Shown here: piece after piece, positions 22,309 through 33,054 of the stretch
Layout: the number at the start of each line of letters is the position of its first letter
How positions within the stretch are numbered: position 1 is the first letter of the stretch
Source: Orychophragmus violaceus
Taxonomy: Eukaryota > Streptophyta > Magnoliopsida > Brassicales > Brassicaceae
Length of the DNA: 64,000 bases
Assembly (NCBI GenBank): GCA_030180135.1
Contig: CM058235.1
Span: 16,516,720-16,580,719, forward strand
Reading direction: 5' to 3'
The notes under the pieces: generated by a model
Told to the model about the DNA's origin: nothing
What the model saw: only the letters and a program-made list of their open reading frames with translations
Databases searched by the model: none
Translations under genes and position numbers: made by a program

Positions 22309-24676
22309 TTACGAGAAATCCATATCTCTCGGGTTCGTGACAGATCCTTTCGGATCGGCGAATTTCAGGCTCCACAGGCGCCGTCTCTACAACTCTTTGT
22401 AGATCCAACTGTTGCTCTTCCTCTACGGGTTGAGCATTTTCCTGCGGTTCTCGAACTTCTTCGAGTTGTACTTTACTCCCACTGTTTCTCTTGGAAAGAA
22501 ATTCTCTCTCAAGAAAGACGCAGTTCCGAGCAACAAACACTTTGTTCTCGGATTGGTTGTAAAAGTAGTATGCCTTGGTTTCCTTAGGATAACCAACGAA
22601 GTAGCATTTATCAGATTTGGGCTCGAGCTTATCTGTAATTAATCTCTTAACATAAGCTTCACAACCCCAAATCTTCAGGAAAGACACATTCGGAACATTT
22701 CCAGTCCACATCTCATGTGGTGTCTTTGCAACTGATTTTGACGGAACCCTATTTAGTGTAAACGCAGACGTTTCTAGAGCGTATCCCCAAAAGGATAATG
22801 GAAGAGTTGAGAGACTCATCATTGATCGAACCATATCTAATAAGGTCCGATTCCTCCTCTCATACACGCCATTCCATTGTGGTGTTCCAGGAGGAGTGAG
22901 TTGTGAAACAATTCCACAATCTCTCAAATGATCACTGAATTCTTGGCTTAAGTATTCTCCTCCACGATCTGATCGAAGAGCCTTAATACTTTTGCCAAGT
23001 TGATTCTGTACTTCATTTTGGAACTCTTTGAACTTTTCAAAGGATTCCGACTTGTGTCTCATTAAATAGACATAGCCATACCTGCTGAAATCATCAGTGA
23101 AGGTAATGAAGTATCGAAAATTTTCTCTGGCACTTGTGCTCATTGGGCCGCATACATCTGTATGTATAAGGCCCAACAGGTCACTGGCCCTTTCGTTTGA
23201 TTTGTTGAAAGGGGCCTTAGTCATTTTGCCTAGTAAACAAGATTCACATTTCTCACATGATTCATAATCAAATGAGCCCAAAAGCCCATCACTATGGAGC
23301 TTTTGAATCTGTTTCTCGTTTATGTGGCCCAAACGACAATGCCATAGAAAAGTCTGATTCGTGTCATTTGATTTGAATCTCTTGGTGTTAATGTTATAGA
23401 TTTCTGTGCTTTGGTTTAGAACATAAAGCCCATTCTCTAATGGGCTGCTACCATAATACATATCATTGTAATCAAAAGAACAACATTTATTCTTAATTGA
23501 AAACTGATATCCTTCCAAATCCAAAACAGGAATAGAAATAATATTTCTGCTTATAGCAGGTACATAGTAGCAATTATGAAGTTCTAAAACCAAACCAGAA
23601 GGTAAAGACAAGTTAAATGTTCCTACGGCTAATGCAGCAACTCTTGCTCCATTCCCCACACGCAGGTCCACTTGTCCCCTTTCCAACGTCCTACTGTTGC
23701 TTAGGCCCTGCATATTTGTACAAATATGAGCACCACAGCCGGTATCCGATACCCAAGAAGTAGAACCAGAAGTAGTAACATTTACTTCTATAACATAAAT
23801 ACCTGAAGATGAAGTCTCGAAAGTCTTCTTCTTCTTCTTCTTCTCTTCCAAGAATTTATTGCAATTTCTCTTCCAATGCCCAGGCTCTTTACAGTAATGG
23901 CACTTATCAGTCTCAGATGGGCCCGGCTTGGGCTTCGGGGCCGGCGCAGGCGTGTCCTGGTTCTCAACCGGGACTGCCTTGCCCTTTCCCTTGCCTTTGC
24001 CAAGTTTCTTAAACTTCTTACCCCCTTGTACCATAAGTACATTAGGAGTGCCCTTCCTGATATTAGGCTCAGCTGTCTTGAGCATGCCATGCAGTTCAGT
24101 CAACGTCTTCGTCAAGTTGTTCATGTTATAGTTCATAACAAACTGATCATAACTTGACGGCAGTGACTGCAGAATGATGTCAGTAGCCAACTCTTGGCTA
24201 ATGGGACAATCCAGTCTCCCCAGGTTATCAATATAACCCATCATCTTAATGACATGAGGACTGACCGGACTGTCCTTTGGTAGCTTGCATTCAATGAGAG
24301 ATTTAACCGTCTGGTATCTCTCAGTCCGTGCTTGCTCCTGAAACATGCTTTTCAGGCTAGTAATCATCTCCACTGGCGACTCCACGTTCTCGTATTGCTT
24401 CTGCAAGTCCGAGTTCATGGTAGCCAACATGAGACAATTCACATCGACCACATCATTGGAATACTTGTCCCAAGCACTCCTTTCTGCATGTGCAGCATTG
24501 GATCTCGGCTTTTCAGGAAGAACATTTTCAAGGACATAGTCCCGCTTCTCCTGCTTGAGAACAATTCTCAAGTTCCGATACCATTCGAGAAAATTCGATC
24601 CATTTAACTTGTCCTTCTCAAGGACGGATCATAGGGAGAAAGAATTATTATGAGTAGTAGTCATAGCTGAGAACAT

Positions 24677-25723
24677 AGAAAAGAAAAAGGTTTAGTTACG
24701 ATGTTCAGGAAATGAGAAATCTTAACCTTTAAGAAAACTCGCATTATATTCAATCAATGCTTCCTCAGATGAATATAATGATCCAAGACCCATATTTTAC
24801 TAAATTCAAGTGAGCCACTGGCTATCACTCAACTTTAGCTATTTAGGTAAGCAACAACCTTGCTAGTTATATCCAATACAACTCTTGGTTGTGGATCGAC
24901 ATCTTATGTCCAATCCACCTGATGTCTCTGGGCCCAAAACGATTTTGATAGCCCAGTCAAGCAAACCAATCTCTTCAGTCATGTAATTGTTGATGCCTTG
25001 CACTGCAAGCCCATTAACACGATTACTTCCTGCCTTACTCATGTAATTGTTGATACCTTGCACTGCAAGCCTATCGTACAATGAAATGAGTCTTGACAGT
25101 TGACAAGATTGGAAAGACATCAAGTATCACTTGATATTTGGTTGAGGAACGGAACCATTTAAAACGTTCATTTTTACTATGTTTTAATTCTTATAATTAA
25201 TTAATCCGCGATAACCGATCAATCCAATTGATCCGGTTTTGAATACCGGTAAGCGTCGATCGATGCTACGTTAGCATCGGTCGATGCCAACCTAATCAAA
25301 ACAATCGCCATCAAACCATTCACAGTGTTCGACCATTATTAACCAAGCTCGATAACCGGTCCAATCCAATTGAACCGATCCAACAATCTCGCGAGGCTGT
25401 GTCGATCGATGCAACAATTGCGTCGATCGACACTAGGCGAAAACTAGGTTTATTTGGGTTTTCGCCCTGCATCGATCGTTGCCGGATTGGCAATGATCGA
25501 CACCATGCGAAAAACCCTAAATTTTATTCGGGGTTTCGCCCTGCATCGATCGATGCCGGATTGGCATTGATCGACACCATGCGAGAAAACCCTTAAACGT
25601 TTTCGAACAGAACCCTAAACTAGGTTTTCAGGAAAACGAATTTTAGCATGCTTGTATCAACTATACACAGATTCAGATTCAACCAATCTAATCAACATGC
25701 TACAGATTCAATGGAACCCTAAA
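24677..25723 (-). other. Copia-1 leader with TCGATCGA palindromes
   Basis: A long untranslated leader between PBS and gag. It holds a direct repeat containing CATGTAATTGTTGAT and CCTTGCACTGCAAGCC (24979-25008 and 25039-25068). Several degenerate TCGATCGATGC / TCGATCGACAC palindromes lie at 25255-25580. Confidence 0.65.
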
Positions 25724-25735
25724 GCTCTGATACCA
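25724..25735 (-). other. Copia-1 primer binding site
   Basis: TGGTATCAGAGC on the minus strand, one base after the 5' LTR. It is complementary to the 3' end of initiator Met tRNA, the usual Copia primer. Confidence 0.9.
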
Positions 25736-25736
25736 C

Positions 25737-26419
25737 TGAAGGAATTTCTAGCAGTTCTAATCAGGATTAGCAACCCTAGTCTGAATTCCGAGCCTAGGAT
25801 CTAAGGTTCATGTAATTGAATCTAACAGATCTCGAGATTACCTGTTGAATATGCAGCGGAAGTGTTTGCAGATAATCGAGATCACGAAGCGCCTCAAATG
25901 CTGCGCCTCTACTGGTATCCACACGCACACAAACTGGACCGCAGGGATGCTAGTGCCTTACAGAGATCTAATCTCCAGAGAGGTCTCTTTCTATGTTCTG
26001 GTGGTTGTAAATTAGGTTAGGGACGAGTTTAGGTCGACCATATATCTTATATATGTCGGCTTAAACCACAACGGAATTAACCAACGATTAAACCGAATTA
26101 ATCTGATTAATCCGCGAGTGCATCGATCGATGCACTAACTGCAACGATCGACACTCCCCAGAACATTGATATCGACTGCATATCAAATATGCATTCATTG
26201 GATCATTACATTAATGATCAACCTCGTCTTTGACGCCCAGTTTGCTTAGGTGTGTGACCCTGTAGGATCATATAACACTAGCAATGAGTTCTCAACTCAT
26301 TGATCATAAGTGGCTTCTAGCAAAGCGTTATGACTACCTAGTGTTATGTGATTGTCTCACCTCGACTATACGACTTTCACTTAGAGCAAGTACAAATAGA
26401 TTTCAGGACATTCCCAACA
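25737..26419 (-). repeat. Copia-1 5' LTR
   Basis: 683 bp partner of 11771-12453. The minus-strand promoter of the element would lie here; no TATA box is assigned. Confidence 0.92.
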
Positions 26420-26424
26420 TAAAG
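26420..26424. repeat. Copia-1 target-site duplication, right copy
   Basis: TAAAG, identical to 11766-11770. Confidence 0.85.
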
Positions 26425-28846
26425 TACCTCCAGAAGTTCAACACATAATAAGGAGTCTGAAGAAAAAAAGAAAGAAAAAGAGGGTTGTTTGAAGATGTGA
26501 ATGAAGCTGGACCAGATTCAGAATATGTTAATTTGGGTGATGATCTTGAAGGTCCTTTGTCTCAGCCATTTCTGCCTCAAAGTCAGAGAAGGAAGGTTAG
26601 TCCCAACATTACTTCTTTCTTCAAAATGGGTGTAAATGATCCTACGCAACCTACCATCAAAGCTTTCATGCAAAGTAAAGAAAAAAATCATGATCTATGG
26701 TTTTATGATGCTTGCCTTCCTATGAATGCTGTGAATTCTCCACTTTTTCCTGTTATGATCAGCAAAGTAGCAAGTATGGGTCATGGATATATTAGACCCT
26801 CGTACTATGCTATGCGTGTTGGTTTGTTAAGTGATGCTAAGCATCATGTCTCCTTAACGATTGATTCTTTTAGAAGTACTTTGGCTGAAACTGGTTGTAC
26901 TTTGATGGGTGATGGATGGAAAGATACAAGACAAAGACCATTGATTAATTTTCTGGTCTATTGCCCCAAAGGAGTCACATTTATAAAATATGTTGATGCT
27001 TCTGATATCTATGCTAGTGAAGAGAATCTTTGTAATTTGTTTGCAGAAATTGTTGCTATGATTGGTCCTACTAATGTTGTTCATTTGGTGACGGAAAATG
27101 CACCAAATTACAAAGCTGCTGGAAGGTTGCTTGTTGACAAGTATCCTACACTTCACTGGTTTCCATGTGCAGCACATTGTATTAATTTGATACTAGAAGA
27201 TATTGGAAAGTTACCATATGTTGAGGAGATAGCAAATCTTGCTTCTAGGGTAACAGTGTTTGTTTACAACCACAAGTGGAGTTTGAATTACTTGAGGAAA
27301 AGGGTTGGCTGGAGAGAGATAATTTGCCCCGGAGAAACTCGTTTTGCTACAAGTTTTATAGCTTTACAGAGTTTATATCAACGTAAAGATGACTTGCAGA
27401 CAATGGTTATTGATCAAGAATTTAGACAGTACTTGAAAACACAAAAGGGAAAGATTGTGAAACAAGTAGTTCTTGATGAAATCTTTTGGAATAGTTGCTT
27501 GACAATAGTGAAGATGATGGCTCCTATTATACGATTGTTGCGTATTTGTGATGCTGATGAGAAACCATCATTGCCTTATGTATACGAAGGAATGTATAGG
27601 GCAAAGTTAGGTATCAAAAAGCTATGCAGAAAGAAGAAAGAGATTTATAAGCCTTACACTGCTGTTATCAGAAGAAGGTGGGATCGAATGTTACGCCATG
27701 ACCTTCATGCTGCTGCTTATTATTTAAATCCTGCATTTATGTACGATAAAGATAACTTCTCCCAAAAACCAGAGATTATGAGAGGGATGCTAAATCTGAT
27801 TAAAAAGTAGGATGATTATAGCAAAACAAAGATGGTTGATGAACTTAGTTATTACCGAGAGCGTGAACGCGGCTTTTCTCGACCAACATCACTTATGTGT
27901 AGCAAGACTACACGACCATGTAACTTGATCTGTTGGTTATTTTTTTAGTAATCTCATGTACTCATATTATACTGATGTTTCTGAGTTTTTTGCATGGGTA
28001 TAGACGTATGGTGGAAAACGTTTGGCCATGACATCTCCGAACTACAAAAGCTTGCCATACGAATTCTTAGTCAAACTTCTTCTTCTTCTGGTTGTGAGCG
28101 TAATTGGAGTGATTTTGAAAGAATCCATACGAAGAGAAGAAACAAGTTAGAACATCAAAGACTTAACGATCTTGTTTTTGTCCATTTTAATTTACGTTTA
28201 CAAGACAGGTACATATTTTTCTTACAAACTACATTTACTTGATCTTGTTCCTTGTTGTTTACTACACAGATTTCCTATGTACAGATCATCAAAAGCAAAG
28301 CGAGCATATGATCCTGTTGATTATGAATCAATTGATAAAACTGAATTTTGGATTATAGAAGAAGAAGGAGAGGGTGAACTTGATTATGATGAGTTAGAAA
28401 ATGCAATGCTTGAAGAATATCCTAAGAATGGTGAAGAATCAAATTCTTCTATCTGTTGTTTAATATCTACTGAATTACTAACATGGAAATTTTGGTTTAT
28501 ACTGTAGGTCATGAAGATGAGATCTTAATTCAAGATGAAGAAAATGATGGAGAAGATGGTGATCTAGATGATTTTGTCGTTGAGTCTTAAAGACATCTCA
28601 TTATTTTCATTCATTGAATATTTGTTTCAAATTTATTGCATGTTTTAGCATGTTAGACCTATTTTAAAAAAATTCAATGTTTTATGAACTAGAGTTAACA
28701 AAATTATTTTACTTTATATATAACTCTATATTTAAATATATTTATTATTTAAAAATATAAAAACCCGGTCCAATCGGTTAGACCAGGTTGAACCGTGACC
28801 CAAAGGAACATTCGGTTCGATGTCCGGTCCGGTTTTAAAAACATTG

Positions 28847-28854
28847 GTTGGCAG
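28847..28854. repeat. hAT target-site duplication, right copy
   Basis: GTTGGCAG, identical to 10948-10955. Confidence 0.9.
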
Positions 28855-30840
28855 CCTCTTTAGGGTAAGACGACCTTGTCTTTAAACTTTCATTTTGTGG
28901 CACAATAATAGTTTAAGATATATGGAGGAGGTCCATCCTATACTCCTGCAGACCATTGTACTCATAGTTATCTTTTATATTTGATCATGTAGTTTGGTGA
29001 ATTGACATTCCCATGGTTGGTGGTTGAATCAGGTACATGGTGTAGCTTCTGAATCTTGTTGTCCATAAGCTCGCAGTGCCTTCACTCCATAACTTGGGTT
29101 TGGGGTAGATGCCAAAACATCCTTAACTCAATTTTATGCTATTACCTCTCAGTCTTGGAAGATTACACAAAGCCACATAGTCGCACTTACACTCACACTC
29201 ACACTCACTATCCAGTATTTTAAATAGGAATTATGCTTTTCGTTTATATCAACTATATGTTATGGAAATTGATTGATTAAGTATGATTAAAATTTTTCAT
29301 TATTTGTCTCAGGGTTCTTGTTCAAGAATATGGCAACGAGAATCTTATTGGAACTCTCATCCATCTTCTCTAAGGTAAACCATATTTTACATGACAAGTA
29401 TTGTTTGTTAATCTTTAAAAAGGGCCGTGTCAGAAAAAAAAGTACTTGAGAAATGACGGGGTTTAGATCATTCTTGTAAATGATGGCCAATACCAGGTAT
29501 ATAAGCAGTAGGAGGTTTAAACAATTTTGTTTATATTGTTTTCAGCGATGAGTATCTGATGAGCAAAGTTAAATTGTCCTCAACCCAAATGAGAATGCTA
29601 ACTAAGATAAACTAGTTGAAATCATAAGTGGATTAGGTAGAATACTGTTAGTTTTACACTGTTGCTTTTTGCAGAAGTAAGCTAATCTAAGTTAGAAGTA
29701 TGGGTAAGTGGAGGTTGGTATTGTGTCATAGTAAAGTGATCATTAGAGTTGTTGAATCAAACACATATAATGTGCAAGTGTATCATGGAGTATGCATCAG
29801 AAAATGACCATGAATATGTTTATGAAATGAAACCTTTCTATTCTCTACTCTCTGTTTTGTGAAGAACGTTAACAACAACAAGTAACAGAGCATATGGGGC
29901 AATAATTTCAACAGTATCCCCTTTTTGTACCATCCCATGATTACTTCTCCTTTGAAGAGAAAGTTTCCTGGACAGGTAGAGATACAACCAATTTTGGTGT
30001 CACTTCAGTGAAATCAGATGGAAGTGTAGAAGAAGATTATCATGACCTTGATGTCGTCAACCTTTCCTCTGCCTCTCCCTCATTATGTTGAAACATTCAG
30101 AAATGTGCAGAGAGGGATTGCCCATCACAAGCAAACTGTGACTCACTTAACTGTTTACGGATACAATTCACTGTTTGTGGAAGTTCCTTCTAGAACATCG
30201 ACTTTTGAAACATTTGCAAAGTTGCTGGCCACATTATATTCCCTCAAGGAAGTTCAGTCTGCTCTTTCTCTTGGTTTGTCAAGGTAAAAGCTTCAAATTT
30301 TCATATGCCTATATTTGTGAACTAGTATTATACTTACATCTCTGATGTTTACAGTTCCAACAAACAAAGACAGGAGCAGAACAAATCAGTGTGGAATTTG
30401 AACTCCTCAAGTTTCAGCACCTTTCTGAACAGCTCTCATATACAGCCAATGTCGGTATGACTTTTGGTTCTCGAGCTCACCACTATAGCAACATTAGAAT
30501 TCAAAAGAGAGAGTAACATTTGGATGAAGTCCTGATCTAATTTCTTATATATGTCCTGTAGTGGAACAATAGCTGTTATAATGTTCCAATCGAGAACCCA
30601 GCTCTATTGGCGAATGCAATTTGGTTGAGCATCCTCATTCTTCACATCAACCTATGATGTTCAATCATCCAAACAAGTAACATCTCAAGGTAGACTAAAT
30701 CTACTTTTTTATTCATAACTATACTATATACCCAAAGATCCACCAAAATAGGAAAATACATTTTGGCAGGAACCCATATTGCCGATATTGTTCAACCCAA
30801 CGGCATCCTCAATTCTAGCCAAGCTCTAGAACAAACATAA
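28855..30840 (+). pseudogene. Unidentified multi-exon host gene, right part
   Basis: Continues the exon broken by the hAT element (to 28864, donor GTAAGA). Several short open stretches separated by intron-like sequence follow: about 29314-29374; 29925-30285, starting VPSHDYFSFEEKVSWTG in one frame and PHYVETFRNVQRG in another; 30355-30455; 30562-30680; and a last piece from about 30770 reading GTHIADIVQPNGILNSSQ, stop TAA near 30839. Frames change within the large exon (around 30060-30090), so it looks decayed. I do not recognise the family. Exon borders are approximate. Confidence 0.4.
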
Positions 30841-30842
30841 AC

Positions 30843-31188
30843 GGTGTCTATTATCTAATTCCTGATACATTCTCTTGTAATTATGCAACATATATAAGCA
30901 TAGTAGCAATTTATTTAGCAATGTTTCATTCTTTTCTCTTTTTAGAGCTAAGTTTGAGTAAATATTTTGTAGAAGTCACTCATCTGCCTTGTGGTGTTTG
31001 ATGATACAACAATGAAATTTCGTAGTGCACTTGTGATGTTGAGAATATCCTCGGGCTTGTTTGAGCTTCAAAAGGAAAAGAAACCACAGTAACAATAATT
31101 TAACAAGGAACAAAAGCAATTATAACTAAAGACGCCCATTGTTTTTATAGATTAGAAACTTCTTTTTAGCTCCCTGACACAGTAACCG
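30843..31188. other. Spacer before the LINE
   Basis: AT-rich, no gene seen; the 5' UTR of the LINE may begin near 31150. Confidence 0.4.
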
Positions 31189-32982
31189 ATGCAGAACCGT
31201 TGGTTCTCTGATGGTCGTGCTTCCGCCCTAAACCTGCCGCCTCTCACCGCTGGTGACAGTCCGGCTCATCCTCCCCTAGTCCCTACCGACCCACCTGATC
31301 CTAACCATTCTCTTTCCCTTTCGATTTTCCCACCCTTAGATTCCCCTGTTCTTCCTAAGTCTTGATCTCCAAAGTCACAAACTACTCCTTCTCAGGCGTC
31401 AGTGGCCATGGAAATCGATACTTCAGTAACTGCTATTGCTACACCGAATGTAGAAATGACCCAGCCAGAAACTGCCTCTCCAAAGGCACAGAACCCCAGT
31501 TCCCAAAAAACTGGATCTGAAACTCCAGCTACAGTAAACCCTGAAACTGCAAAGAAATTTACTATCCTTCCTTCAAAAAACTCCTCTCCGATCATTACCA
31601 ACAATACTCTTAGCAATTCCAAAGCTAAGGTGACTCCTTCAGACACTGCCTCTAATAAACCAGAGGCTGTTAACCCTTCGTCCTCAAACCCTTCACCCCC
31701 GACTTCAAACCCTTCCCTCCCTTCTGTTCCGGTAAAGAAACCTACAACCTTAGCTGAAAAGATCATAGTTTATGAAGATTGTTCTCTATGTAGGCTTGCG
31801 CTTGTCTCTTACACTGAATCTGGTTGCCCAAGAGTAGTCATACCTGATGAGGTAATTATGTGTGGAGCTGAAATGCACAGAGATTTCCTGGTATGTTACT
31901 TCAATGGTAGGGCCCCTCCTTTCAACCAAATACAGAGTGTCCTAAATAACATGTGGGGCAAAGGTAAAAAACTAGAAATCCACAACAATCCCATTAATAG
32001 GTCTTTGATTGTGAGAGTACCTAATGACTACCTGAGAAGTAAGATTCTGGAGAAAGGCCTTTGGTATGTTGGGGACTCCATGTTCCATGTAGCGCAGTGG
32101 TCCTCTCCTCACTCAGCCTCACCTCCTTCTATGGATGCGATACAAATCTGGGCTCATTTGACTGGTGTTCCGCTTGACCTGAGGCACCAAGAAGGTCTTA
32201 GTTGGGTGGCTGGGTTAGTAGGTGACCCCAAAGAAACTGATGAATTCACTAAGAACTTGGTGAGTCTAACTCTATCCCATGTCAAAGTTGAAGTAAATCT
32301 CACTAAGGAATTACCTAAAGTGGTGGAGTTTGAAAGACAAAGTGGAGAAGTGGTCGAGGTGTTGGTGGATTATCTGTGGCTGCCTTTAACGTGATCCCAC
32401 TGCAAGGAGCTGGGACATGTTATTCGTAACTGTCTGCAACTTCCACCTCCCACTAAGATGGCTAGTAAGGCTCCAAAAGTCCATACTCAAAAAGCTGCAA
32501 CCACTGATAAGAATGTTGAGGTGGTAAGCAAAGACTCAAATAAAAAAGACTAGCAAGTTGTTGGACAGAAATCACATAAGAATATACATGCTGGGACTCC
32601 TATCAAAGAGGCCTTAGTGGTGGTGGATTCTTCAGCTGAGTTATTGACACAAGTTTTCCCAACCACTACAATGAATGATGTTTCGACCATAAATGCTACT
32701 TCAGGCCCCTTGGTAACGCCATATTCTAGTTCTAGTCTCGATATTACCCAGCCCAAAAAGCCTTTTGTCCTTCCTCCTTTACCTCCCTCTCCTTTTATCA
32801 TTGCCCTGCCTGCTGTGATTACCCAATCAGGCATGCCTTACCTTTATAGCCCACCTAGTAAATTGACCAGGCCATCTTTAAAACGTTCCCGTTCGGATCC
32901 CTCTCTCAATTCACCTCCAAATTCTTCTATTCCTTCCCACCTACAAAGAAAACCAAAACCTTCAGTTACTTTAATTACATAA
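31189..32982 (+). pseudogene. LINE ORF1 (DUF4283 / zinc-knuckle RNA-binding protein)
   Basis: ATG at 31189 gives MQNRWFSDGRASALNLPP, a start common in plant LINE ORF1. TGA at 31363-31365 breaks it, and the frame then reopens through 31402-32391. A Pro/Ser/Thr-rich region (to about 31740) precedes the DUF4283 domain (MWGKGKKLEIHNN, LRSKILEKGLWYVGD, IQIWAHLTGVPLDL). The CCHC knuckle reads SHCKELGHVIRNC, but its first Cys codon is a TGA at 32392-32394. A TAG follows at about 32551, then a low-complexity Pro/Ser tail to 32982. The intact family protein binds LINE RNA. Confidence 0.8.
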
Positions 32983-33054
32983 ACTTTTTTGAAGCTTCTC
33001 CTACTCTAGAGGATGTTTCACCCTCCTCTTAATGTGTAGTAAAATATTTTTTTT

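Larger units (their letters stand above)
13280..24676 (-). pseudogene. Copia-1 gag-pol polyprotein, inactivated
   Basis: The start is ATG at 24676. Order on the minus strand: gag, a zinc knuckle (CHYCKEPGHWKRNC), protease (DTGCGAHIC), GAG-pre-integrase HHCC region, integrase core (HTDVCGPM, SDRGGEY), then the break at 22304. It resumes at 14889 with reverse transcriptase (MDVKTAFLNG, YVDD) and RNase H. Inactivation: TGA at 24629-24631 early in gag; insertion of the 7.4-kb Copia-2 with an ATTGG duplication; a C-to-T stop in RNase H near 13700. The apparent 849-codon frame 24571-22022 runs into the Copia-2 LTR, and its last 90 or so codons are not native. Compare Copia-3, which is nearly the same protein. 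Confidence 0.9.
11771..26419 (-). mobile_element. Copia-1 LTR retrotransposon, interrupted by Copia-2
   Basis: Two 683-bp LTRs (11771-12453 and 25737-26419) start TG and end CA in element orientation. They are flanked by 5-bp TAAAG duplications. Reading on the minus strand: 5' LTR, PBS, a leader of about 1.06 kb, gag-pol, a non-coding stretch of about 0.8 kb, PPT, 3' LTR. Copia-2 sits inside gag-pol (14890-22303). I counted about four mismatches between the LTRs by eye, which implies a recent insertion. Confidence 0.95.
11560..28590 (+). pseudogene. hAT transposase, split and mutated
   Basis: ATG is at 11560. Exon 1 has a BED-type zinc finger (CDFC, then MKHHL and C). After the Copia insertion the gene resumes at 26420. 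The body (26485-27807) has the DUF659-like catalytic part: GDGWKD, HLVTENAPNY, CAAHCINLIL. A later exon (about 28004-28210) has the hAT C-terminal dimerisation motif SSSGCERNWSDFE, then a highly acidic tail ending TAA at 28588-28590. Damage: TGA at codon 22 (11623-11625), a frame shift in the A/G tract 26464-26484, TAG at 27808-27810, and Glu where the second catalytic Asp is usual (VTDN to VTEN, about 27094). The element cannot supply its own transposase. Confidence 0.85.
10956..28846 (+). mobile_element. hAT transposon, interrupted by nested Copia elements
   Basis: The ends are imperfect inverted repeats: CAATGATTAAAAACCGGACC at 10956 and its counterpart CAATGTTTTTAAAACCGG read inward from 28846. 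Both lead into CCGGT/ACCGG-rich subterminal sequence (10966-11120 and 28762-28840). The 8-bp duplications GTTGGCAG flank it. Without the nested insertion (11771-26419 plus one TSD) the element is about 3.2 kb. It carries a broken transposase gene with a BED finger, a DUF659-type region and an hAT dimerisation region. Confidence 0.92.

Noticed and set aside
22022..24571. 849-codon frame read as one Copia protein
   Set aside because: Its last part lies in the Copia-2 LTR beyond the ATTGG insertion point; the same 89-codon tail occurs alone at 15247-15516 in the other LTR.
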